From: Archangium gephyra
GTDB lineage: Bacteria; Myxococcota; Myxococcia; Myxococcales; Myxococcaceae
NCBI RefSeq assembly: GCF_001027285.1
Contig: NZ_CP011509.1
Coordinates: forward strand, 4,100,501 to 4,164,500
Direction: 5' to 3'
DNA: 64,000 nt
Shown: piece after piece, positions 43,643 to 51,313 of the stretch
Layout of the letters: every line of letters begins with the position of its first letter
Numbering within the stretch: the first letter of the stretch is position 1
The notes under the pieces: model-generated
What the model was told of the DNA's origin: nothing
Database searches by the model: none
Seen by the model: only the letters and a program-made list of their open reading frames with translations
Translations under genes and position numbers: made by a program

Positions 43643-46600
43643 ATGGATCGGAAGTCCCCCAAGGTGCCGCAGAGCACGGCCACCCTGACGCGTGGCGGTG
43701 CCGCGGTGGAGCCCACCCTCTCGGGCCCCATTCCCGTTCCCCCCCCACCCCGGCAGGCGTTCTCCGAGGGGACGGAGGTGGCCGGACGCTACCGGGTGGA
43801 GCGCTTCCTCTCCCGGGGTGGCATGGGCGAGGTGTACGCGGCGGAGGATCTCTCGCTGCACGAGCCCGTGGCGCTCAAGACGATCCGCCCGGAGCTGGCC
43901 GCCACGCCCGAGGCGCTCCTGCGCTTCAAACGCGAGCTGCGGCTGGCGCGCCGGGTGACGCATCCCAACGTCTGCCGCGTCTTCGACATCGGCGAGCACG
44001 AGGTCGTCCCTCAGGAGGGGGGCACCCCGTACCGGATCGTCTTCCTCACCATGGAGCTGCTCGCGGGGCGCACGCTGCATGAGCAGCTCGTCCGCCATGG
44101 GAGGATGCCGCCGGAGCAGGTGCTGCGGCTGGCCGAGCAGATGGCCGGCGCGCTCGATGCGGCGCATGCCGCGCAGATCATCCACCGCGACTTCAAGCCC
44201 GGCAACGTGATGCTGGTGCCCACGCCACCGGCGGCGGGAGGCCTGCGGGCGGTGGTGACGGACTTCGGCCTCGCCCGGGGCGAGCTGCTCGAAGGGGACG
44301 GCTCGGCCTCGCGCGAGGGCCATATCGTCGGCAGTCCCTCGTACATGTCGCCGGAGCAGGTGGAGGGCCTGCCGTTGTCGCCGGCCTCGGACATCTACTC
44401 CTTCGGCCTGGTGCTCTTCGAGATGGTGACGGGCCAGCGGCCCTTCGTGGCGGACACGCCCACGGCCACCTCGCTGCTGCGGCTGCGCCAGGCGCCTCCC
44501 TCTCCGCTCGAGTTCGTGCCGGAGCTGGCTCTCTCTTGGGAGGAGGTGCTCCTGCGGTGTCTGGAGCGCCAGCCGGGGAAGCGTTTCTCCACCGCGTCCG
44601 AGGCCATGGCCGCGCTGCGGAGCGGCGAGCCCACCCCGGCCCTCGTGAAGCCCACCCCGGCCAGGAAGCGGCCCCCCGCGAAGCCTTCTTCGGAGCCGAG
44701 CGGCACAGGCAGTCAGCGATTGGCACGGCGGGTGGTGGCGGTGCTCGCCCCTCGCAACCTCATGGCGAGGGCCGAGCTGTCGTGGCTCTCCACCGCCCTG
44801 GCCGAGCTGCTCTCCGCGGAGCTGGCCATGGGGGAACAGCTCCGCCTGCTCCCCGGGGAAGGCGTGGTGCAGATGCGCAGGGATCTCCTCCTGCCGGAAG
44901 AGGAGGGCTTCGCGGCGGCCACGCTCCAGCGCATCCGCGCGCACTCCGGCGTGGACCTGGTGCTCACCGGCGCGTACCTCGTGCAGGGACGAGAGGAGGC
45001 CGCGCGGCTGCGGCTCAACCTGCGTCTGCAGGAGGCCACCACGGGCGAGACGCTGGCCCACCTGACGGAGGTGGGCGCGGAGGGGGAGTTGCTGGAGCTC
45101 GTCTCGCGCGTGGGCACCGCCTTGCGCAAGCGCCTGGGCCTGGCGCCGCTGACCACCGAGCAGGCCCACGGGGTGCGCAGCGCGATGCCCGCGGAGCCCG
45201 AGGCGGCCCGGCTCTACGCCGAGGGACTCGCGGCCCTGCGCGTCCATGACGCGGCCACCGCCGTGGAGCGCTTCGAGCGCGTGGTGAAGCACGAGCCGGC
45301 CTTCGCCCCCGCCCACTCGGCACTGGCCGCCGCCCTTCAGTACCTCTACCAGGAGGAGGCGGCGAAGGCGGCCGCGCGCCGGGCCTTCGAGCTGTCCTCG
45401 AGCCTCTCGCGCGAGGAGCGCCTCCTGGTCTCGGCCCGCCATCACGAGGCCCAGGCCGAGTGGCCCCAGGCCATCGAGGCGTACCGGACGCTCTTCGAGT
45501 TCTTCCCGGACAACGTGGAGTACGGCACCGCGCTGGTGTTCGCGCAGGTGTCCGCGGGGCAGAACCGGGAGGCCCAGTCCACCTTGGAGGCGCTGCGCCG
45601 GCTCCCGGCTCCGCTGAGCGAGGATGCGCGCATCGAGCTGGCCGCGGCGGTGGCCACGAGCGCGACCGCGGACTTCATCGCGTCCCGGCGGCATGCCGAG
45701 GCGGCGGTGTCCCGCTCGCAGGAGTCCAGCCAGGGCCAGCTCGCCGCCTCCGCGCTCATCATGGAGGCCTATGCGGCGCGCAACCTCGGGGAGCCCCTGC
45801 GCGCCGTCGAGCTGCTGGAGGAGTCGGAGCGGTTGTTCCTGGCGGGAGGGGATCGGGGTGGCGCGGCGCGCTCGATGCTCGTGCACGCCATGGCGCTCAT
45901 CGACACGGGCCGGCTGCTGGAGGCCGAGCGCGTGTTCGTCTCCGCCATCGAGGCGGCCCGGGAGATCAAGGGGGCCTCGCTGGAGGCCGAAGCGCTCCTG
46001 TGCGCCGGTGGGTTGAGCTGCCGTCTGGGCCACCTCTCCGAGGGATTGAAGCGCGCCAGCGGGGCCGTGGAGCTCTTCCGGCAGCGCGGGCGGCTCTCCG
46101 ACATGAATTCCAGCACCATCCTGAAGGGCATGGTGCGGCGGCTCATGGGCGGGCTGGACGAGGGAAGGCGCCTGTTGGAGGAGGGGAGCCATGCGGCCCA
46201 GGTGCTCTTCGAGGACGGCTATGCCGAGGCCTGGGGCCGTTACGAACTGGGCTGTCTGTTGATGGACCTGGGAGAGCTGGCGCAGTCACGGCAGCAGCTG
46301 GAGCGCGCACTGGCGTTGCGGCGGGCGCGGGGCCTGGGCGCCTTCGTGGCCGAGACCGAGCTGGCCCTGGCGTGTCTGTCCCTGGAAGAGGGCAGGGCAC
46401 AGGAGGCGCTCGCGGTGGCCGAGTCCGCGCTGTCGGCCTACGCGGCGCTGAAGAGCCTGGATGGAGAAGGCCTCGCGAACGCGGTGAAGGCCCGGGCGCT
46501 GATGGCTCTGGGGAAAGCCTCGGCGGCGCGTGAGGCCTTGGAGCGTGCCCGGACCCTCGCGGGCGGCAGCGAGGATGTGTTCATCGCGGCCGAGGTGCAG

Positions 46601-46867
46601 CTCACCGGCGCGGCCCTGGTGCGGCGGGACGGTGGGCCCTCGGAGCGGGAAGAGGCGGCGCGGCAGATGCAGGCGCTCGCGACGCGGGCGGCTCGCGACG
46701 GCATGAAACGCGTGGCGCTCGAGGCGCGGCTCCTCCGGCTGGAGCTCCAGCGCGAGACGAAGGCCGCCACGGTGCGCAAGGAGTTGCTGTCCCTCCAGAA
46801 GGAAGCGAACCGGCTGGGTTATCGCGGCCTGCTCCAGCGGGCCACTGCCTTGCTCGGAGAGAAATAG
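43643..46867 (+). CDS. Serine/threonine protein kinase with C-terminal TPR region
   Basis: 1074 residues. Kinase domain about 45-330: glycine loop LSRGGMGEVY, ATP Lys in VALKTIR (about K79), HRDFKPGN (about H181-D183) and DFGLARGE (about D207), followed by the GSPSYMSPEQ segment. All catalytic residues are present, so it is probably active. A Pro/Lys linker (about 335-355) joins a region resembling the eukaryote-like signalling receptors of myxobacteria (VAVLAPRNLMARAELSWLS), then many TPR-type helices to the end. No transmembrane helix is seen, so it is cytoplasmic. It is convergent with the next kinase gene. Confidence 0.92.
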   Translation: MDRKSPKVPQSTATLTRGGAAVEPTLSGPIPVPPPPRQAFSEGTEVAGRYRVERFLSRGGMGEVYAAEDLSLHEPVALKTIRPELAATPEALLRFKRELRLARRVTHPNVCRVFDIGEHEVVPQEGGTPYRIVFLTMELLAGRTLHEQLVRHGRMPPEQVLRLAEQMAGALDAAHAAQIIHRDFKPGNVMLVPTPPAAGGLRAVVTDFGLARGELLEGDGSASREGHIVGSPSYMSPEQVEGLPLSPASDIYSFGLVLFEMVTGQRPFVADTPTATSLLRLRQAPPSPLEFVPELALSWEEVLLRCLERQPGKRFSTASEAMAALRSGEPTPALVKPTPARKRPPAKPSSEPSGTGSQRLARRVVAVLAPRNLMARAELSWLSTALAELLSAELAMGEQLRLLPGEGVVQMRRDLLLPEEEGFAAATLQRIRAHSGVDLVLTGAYLVQGREEAARLRLNLRLQEATTGETLAHLTEVGAEGELLELVSRVGTALRKRLGLAPLTTEQAHGVRSAMPAEPEAARLYAEGLAALRVHDAATAVERFERVVKHEPAFAPAHSALAAALQYLYQEEAAKAAARRAFELSSSLSREERLLVSARHHEAQAEWPQAIEAYRTLFEFFPDNVEYGTALVFAQVSAGQNREAQSTLEALRRLPAPLSEDARIELAAAVATSATADFIASRRHAEAAVSRSQESSQGQLAASALIMEAYAARNLGEPLRAVELLEESERLFLAGGDRGGAARSMLVHAMALIDTGRLLEAERVFVSAIEAAREIKGASLEAEALLCAGGLSCRLGHLSEGLKRASGAVELFRQRGRLSDMNSSTILKGMVRRLMGGLDEGRRLLEEGSHAAQVLFEDGYAEAWGRYELGCLLMDLGELAQSRQQLERALALRRARGLGAFVAETELALACLSLEEGRAQEALAVAESALSAYAALKSLDGEGLANAVKARALMALGKASAAREALERARTLAGGSEDVFIAAEVQLTGAALVRRDGGPSEREEAARQMQALATRAARDGMKRVALEARLLRLELQRETKAATVRKELLSLQKEANRLGYRGLLQRATALLGEK

Positions 46868-46897
46868 ACCGGGAAGTCGAGCCGCTCGACCTGGAGG

Positions 46898-48558
46898 TCA
46901 TTCGTCATGTGAGACCCCTCCTAGCAGTCCGGTCTCGAGGAAGACGGGCTTCAGCTGGAGGACCTGGTCCTGGCCGAGAACGATCTGGTTCTCCCAGGGT
47001 TTCCAGTCCACGTCGGTATCGGGCACCCGTCCGACGACCATGCCAGCCAGTGCCTTGTCCTCCACGGTGAGGTTGTCCCTCAGTGAGGTGATCCTCACCG
47101 GCACTTGCGCATGGTAGCCCGGCAGCCAGTGGGAGAGGCAGCGCCCCGGCTCGAGGACCAGCGCCTCGGACCAATTCCTCTCATCGTTCATGTACTGATA
47201 CGACAAGACGATGCCTGTCTTGTTGCAGGTCCTGACGGCTCGGGAGACCGGCAGGTCGTTGTTGCGGACGGAGGTGTCCAGCAGGGTCATCTCCAGGAAC
47301 TTCAGCGCCTGCTGCTGGAACGTCTGGAGCTCCTCCTTGAGCTGCTCGTTCTGCTGGAGTTGTTGCAGGGCTCCCTGATTCCTCGTCTGGAGATCCCGTG
47401 CTTGGGCCTCGGAGCTCCGGGCCTGGCTCCTCGCGATGTCCAGCTCCTGTTTGAGGCGCCGGGTGTTCTGCTGCTCCGTCTGGTAGCGCGCCTGGAGGCT
47501 CGCGTTGTCCCCGCTCACGAGGTGCAGGTGACGCAGCGAGGAGGCCAGACCCGCGAGCAGCAGGACCGATAGGACGCCCAGGAGGACAAGCCCGGTGATG
47601 AGCCCCCGGCCGCGGGAGGGGGGGCCGGAACCGGAGTGGGGGCGGGAACGGGTGCCACCGTCTCCGGGGGGATGGGCTTGGGCACCGGCTCTTCCAGCGC
47701 CTGCTCGAGGGCCGCCCGGAAGGCGGCGCAGTCCTGGAACCTCCCGGCCGGATCCACCGTCATGGCCTTGCGGATGCATTGGCAGAGGCCCTCGGGCAAC
47801 TCGGGCACCACCTGCTCGGGCGGGGTGAAGTTGCCCTCGGTGATGCGCTTCATCATCTCGAAGTCGCTGCCCGCGTCGAAGGCCACCCGCCCGGTGGCCG
47901 CCTCGTAGAGGATGGTGCCCAGGGCGAAGATGTCCGTGCGTGCATCCACGTCGGACGCCCCGCCGATCTGCTCGGGGCTCATGTACGGCCGTGTCCCCAG
48001 GAGCACCCCGGTGCGGGTGCGGTACTTCTCGCCCGGCTCGTCCTGCGTCACCTTGGCGATGCCGAAGTCCGTCACCTTGGGATGCATCCGCCCCTGGTGT
48101 CCCTGCGCGAGCAGGATGTTGCTGGGCGTCAGGTCGCGGTGCACCACCCGGTGGCCATGCGCCTCGTGCATCGCATCCAGCACCGGCAGGAAGATCTGCC
48201 GCAGCGCGGGCAGGCCGAGCCTTCCGCCCGGGCTCTGGCCGAGCAGATCCTCCAGCGTGCCGCCCTCCACGTACTCCATCACCAGGCCCGGCACCGGGCT
48301 GATGACGATGTCCGTCACCTGGGCGATGTGCGGGTGGCGCAGCAGCGCCTGGATGCGGCCCTCGGTGGTGAAGCGGTGGCGCGCGTCGGCGCTGTGGAAG
48401 ATGCGGGGATCCGGCACCTTGAGCGCATGCAGGCTGTGCAGCCCCAGGTGGCGCACCAGGTAGATGGTGGCCATGCCACCCGCGGCGAGCTTGCGCACCA
48501 CCTCGTACCGGTTGTCCAGGAGCCCCCCGGGCTCGAGCAGGCTCTTGTCTTCGCCCAT
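46898..48558 (-). CDS. Receptor-type serine/threonine kinase with periplasmic coiled-coil domain, frameshifted at a C7 run
   Basis: Kinase domain from the ATG at 48558: LAAGGMATIYLVRH, HALKVPD, HRDLTPSNIL, DFGIAKV and GTRPYMSPEQ, followed by a Pro/Val-rich linker. The kinase frame then meets a run of seven C (47618-47624 on the plus strand) and ends at 47515 after a Ser/Cys/Trp-rich tail unlike anything before it. With one extra C the protein continues into GLITGLVLLGVLSVLLLAGL, a transmembrane helix, then a heptad coiled coil (about 40-120 residues on) and a globular end domain with paired Trp/Tyr strands. The restored product has 553 residues: cytoplasmic kinase, one membrane span, periplasmic sensor. 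This is the standard receptor-kinase plan. Confidence 0.85.
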
Positions 48559-48739
48559 GTGCGGGACCCTCTGGGCCGCCGAGTCTACATGAAGGGCGCG
48601 GTTCTCCACCGGCCGCCCGTCATGTGCCCGACAAGGCGCCAGCCCGCCTGCCCGGAGTACGGGTGGGCGTGGGCGCCAGCCCCCCGGGCTGTTCCAGCCG
48701 CGCGAGGGGGCTCACCTTGCTCGAAGGAGGACGTCCTCG

Positions 48740-49315
48740 ATGAAGAGTGAGCGGCTGCCGTGGACTCTCGGATGGGTGAGCCTGGGAATCGGGCTGACGG
48801 AGCTGACCTTCCCCGAGGGCCTCTGTCGCGTCATCGGCGTCTCGAAGCGCCACGCCGGGCTCATGCGGGTGTTCGGGCTCCGGGAGATCGCCAGCGGACT
48901 GGGGTTGCTGCTCCAGCCGCATCGGCGGGAATGGGTCTGGGCCCGCGTCGCGGGTGATGCCCTCGATCTCTCGCTTCTGGGCGCGGCCTTGCGGCTCCCG
49001 CTCTCGAACAAGGGCTGGTTGGGTGCCATCACCACCGCGGCCACCGGGGTGACGCTCGTGGACCTGTTCGCAGCGGTGAAGACGTGGCGCTCGCCCCGGC
49101 GCCCCGCTGGGACCGTGACGCCGTCGCTCGGGATGGACCTCGGGAGCAGCGCCCCCGCCGAGAGCTGGCGCGGAAGCGGTCTGGCCGAGGACATGGGCGC
49201 CAATCCGCGGCGAGACGATGACAGCCTTCCGGAAGCGGAGCGGCAGCGCATGATGAAGGAGGCCGCGCGGGAGCTCGGGCTGCCGGATCCGGACGAGCAC
49301 GGCACGCCGCGTTGA
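48740..49315 (+). CDS. Small membrane protein, DUF4267-like
   Basis: 191 residues from the ATG at 48740; AGGAGG sits at 48725-48730 within a 12-bp palindrome GAGGACGTCCTC. Four hydrophobic segments (about 8-22, 40-57, 70-88, 95-113) with WTLGWVSLGIGLTELTFPEGL and RVFGLREIASGLGLL, reminiscent of DUF4267-type small membrane proteins. The C-terminal 60 residues are soluble, charged and probably disordered. Function unknown. Intergenic space 48559-48739 holds the divergent promoters of this gene and the kinase. Confidence 0.7.
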   Translation: MKSERLPWTLGWVSLGIGLTELTFPEGLCRVIGVSKRHAGLMRVFGLREIASGLGLLLQPHRREWVWARVAGDALDLSLLGAALRLPLSNKGWLGAITTAATGVTLVDLFAAVKTWRSPRRPAGTVTPSLGMDLGSSAPAESWRGSGLAEDMGANPRRDDDSLPEAERQRMMKEAARELGLPDPDEHGTPR

Positions 49316-49369
49316 CCTCTGCAGCTGGCTGTGGAGGACCGCCCCCTGGCCGAGAAGGGGACCAGCTGC

Positions 49370-49858
49370 TCACTTCGTGTACTGCTTCAACCAGAACTGG
49401 CGTCCCTTGCTTCGCAGTGCATTCGCCAGGAACTCGGAGAAGGAACTGGCGATCTGCTTGCAGTAGTCTGGATTTGGGAACATCTCGTGGTAGCCATCCA
49501 TGATGGGATAACGGCCGTTTTCCTGGTGGCTCACGTCCACCAGGATGTAGTTGCCGTCCTGCACATCGCAGATGGCATATATTGAGGCGGGGCCGTGTTC
49601 GTCATCATCGTTGCGCTTGCCGAGGATTGCCACCCGCGCCCGGACAATCTGGGACAGAGGCAGGAGCAGGTAGGGGGCTTCCGGTAGGCGCTCGAACAAC
49701 TCCGCTCCATTGCAATGCAGATAGAAGGCTCGCAGCTCCGGATCCAGTCGCCAGCCTACTCTCTGTTCGAACTCATCGATTTCCTCCGGCCTGGCAGGTG
49801 GATAGGGGAAGTGGTCACGTGAGACCTCTTCGAGCAGGTGGCTCATGAGCATGGCCAT
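49370..49858 (-). CDS. SMI1/KNR4 (SUKH) family immunity protein
   Basis: About 162 residues from the ATG at 49858; ATGs at 49852 and 49846 are alternatives. Signature of the SUKH fold: PPARPEEIDEFEQRVGWRLD (the helix that follows the start), then FYLHCNGAELF and the beta segment YLLLPLSQIVRARV, with a later acidic strand. SUKH proteins neutralise nuclease and other polymorphic toxins. The gene starts 4 bp after the end of the toxin reading frame upstream on the same strand. It appears intact while the toxin is broken. Codon use is visibly less GC-rich than in neighbouring genes. Confidence 0.85.
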   Translation of the reverse strand: MAMLMSHLLEEVSRDHFPYPPARPEEIDEFEQRVGWRLDPELRAFYLHCNGAELFERLPEAPYLLLPLSQIVRARVAILGKRNDDDEHGPASIYAICDVQDGNYILVDVSHQENGRYPIMDGYHEMFPNPDYCKQIASSFSEFLANALRSKGRQFWLKQYTK

Positions 49859-49862
49859 ATCT

Positions 49863-50519
49863 TCAGTTGTCCGTGTAGGGTAGGTTTGGACCCACCGTAT
49901 TCCAGGGCGTTTTGCCGTCGTAACAGGCTGGGTACTGCTCATTGAGTACATCGTGAACATCGGGCTCTGCGGGAATGATGTTGTTGGGGTCCACCGGGTC
50001 TCCTCCGTGGGCGAGATCACGAATGTGGTGGCCCGGCCAGAACCTGCCGCCAGTGGTAGGCCACAGTCCGAATTACTCGCTCCATTCCCGGCGAAACGCG
50101 CTTCTCACGCTGTCCCACTGCTCACGTAGGACGGCGGTTCCTGCTGGATTCAATTGGGCGTAGTTGCAGCAGCAGTGCCAGATGCCGTAGCGGCTGCCCG
50201 CTTTGAGGGGGAGGGGCAGGACGACGAGACTTCCCTCCCAGTCCAATTTGATGTCCGTCAGCCACATGCAGCCCATGAGCAGGTAACTCCCACTGGCACA
50301 TTCTTTCTGGCAGATGGACCAGAACTCCTGCCTGCATTGCCAGGGACCATAGAAGAGAGTTGTCTTCATCCGCCCGCCCGGCACGTTCAGCCAGGGGAGT
50401 TCCTTTTTCGTCGCGGGCGTGAGCGCTGGCGAGGGCGAAGGACCAGAGCCGCCTGTACCCTGAGGCGTGGCGCATCCAACGAGGAGCATCAAGAGCAGCG
50501 AGGTTGCGGTCAACTTCAC
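49863..50519 (-). pseudogene. Lipoprotein toxin with C-terminal HNH-like (GHH) nuclease domain, interrupted by an in-frame stop
   Basis: A GTG start at 50519 after GGGGAG gives a lipoprotein signal ending LLMLLVGC, then a Ser/Gly/Pro linker and a Cys/Trp-rich middle. After 148 codons a TAA lies at 50073-50075. The same frame then stays open for 69 more codons to a TGA at 49863-49865. That extension reads GRFWPGHHIRDLAHGGDP, then DPNNIIP and a later H-D, the order H-H ... N ... H of GHH/HNH-type nuclease toxins. The SUKH immunity gene follows immediately. I read it as one toxin gene split by a nonsense mutation, or a base error. The upstream part alone would lack the nuclease. Confidence 0.8.
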
Positions 50520-50576
50520 GGAGACTCCCCTGGATGTTCCCGAATCGATTTGCGCCTGAAACACAGGGCTGGCCAC

Positions 50577-51266
50577 TCAGTGGCAGCTCGGCTGACCCGT
50601 GCTGACGCCCACCGCCCGGTAGATGAGCACCGCCGCGGCCAGCAACGGCACCGCTCGTTTGAGCACGAACGTCGCCATGCGCGGTTGCCGCGACCATAAG
50701 CCCGTCTGCACCTGTGCCCCCAGCAGCGCCGGGAGTCCGCCCAACGCGAAGGCCCCCATCAGCAGCGCTCCCCCCCCAAAGGAGCTGCTCGCCAGCGCCG
50801 CCGCGTACACCCCGTAGAGCAGGCCGCAGGGCAGCAGCGGCGTCACCGCACCCATTGCGCCCGCTCTGCTCAAAAACGAAAACTTTGCGCCCACCCGGGT
50901 AACGGCCCCCGCCACGTGGCTCAGCCCTGGCAACGGCCTCAGCCGCTTCCCCAGCTCCAGCGCCGAGGCCACCAGCGCCGCCGCCATCACCCACGGCAGC
51001 CAGGGCCGCGCGGACACCGCCAGGGCCCGTGTCACCCCTCCGCCCAGTGCCCCCAGCAGCCCTCCCACCAGCGCGTACGAGCCCACGCGCGCACTCTGGT
51101 AGGCGAGCACCGCGCGCCATCGCTCCGGCTCCTTCACTCCCGGCAGTCCCGCGCACGCCAGCGGCCCGCACATCAGGAGGCAGTGCACGCTCCCGGTGAC
51201 GCCCACCATCAACGCCCCCATCGCGCCCACCCAGAGGTTCTCGGGAACGGGAAATGCCGTGGTCAT
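50577..51266 (-). CDS. Sulfite-exporter TauE/SafE-type membrane protein linked to cbb3 oxidase
   Basis: 229 residues from the ATG at 51266; ATGs at 51278 and 51290 are possible. Six or seven transmembrane helices. LMVGVTGSVHCLLMCGPLA and GAVTPLLPCGLLYGVYAAAL, with paired Cys/His residues on helices, match the TauE/SafE-like family (DsbD-related) that is regularly encoded next to ccoI and ccoS. It is thought to help metal or redox delivery to the oxidase. It is divergent from ccoI across 47 bp. No FNR-type site was found there. Confidence 0.82.
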   Translation of the reverse strand: MTTAFPVPENLWVGAMGALMVGVTGSVHCLLMCGPLACAGLPGVKEPERWRAVLAYQSARVGSYALVGGLLGALGGGVTRALAVSARPWLPWVMAAALVASALELGKRLRPLPGLSHVAGAVTRVGAKFSFLSRAGAMGAVTPLLPCGLLYGVYAAALASSSFGGGALLMGAFALGGLPALLGAQVQTGLWSRQPRMATFVLKRAVPLLAAAVLIYRAVGVSTGQPSCH

Positions 51267-51313
51267 GCCCCCGTCCATCGCAATGGGCATGCCGTTCGCA
51301 AGGGCCCGCTCCG

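Noticed and set aside
43739-43746. Eight-C run near the start of the TPR kinase gene
   Set aside because: In frame within a Pro-rich segment; kinase domain follows without a shift.
43601-46192. Minus-strand reading frame opposite the TPR kinase gene
   Set aside because: No known motif; the opposite strand has a complete kinase domain.
49859-50020. N-terminal extension of the SUKH gene
   Set aside because: Lies over the end of the toxin reading frame, which has better coding signs; the SUKH fold starts near 49858.
51267-51313. FNR-type box between the TauE-like gene and ccoI
   Set aside because: No TTGAT-N4-ATCAA-like palindrome is present in the 47 bp.
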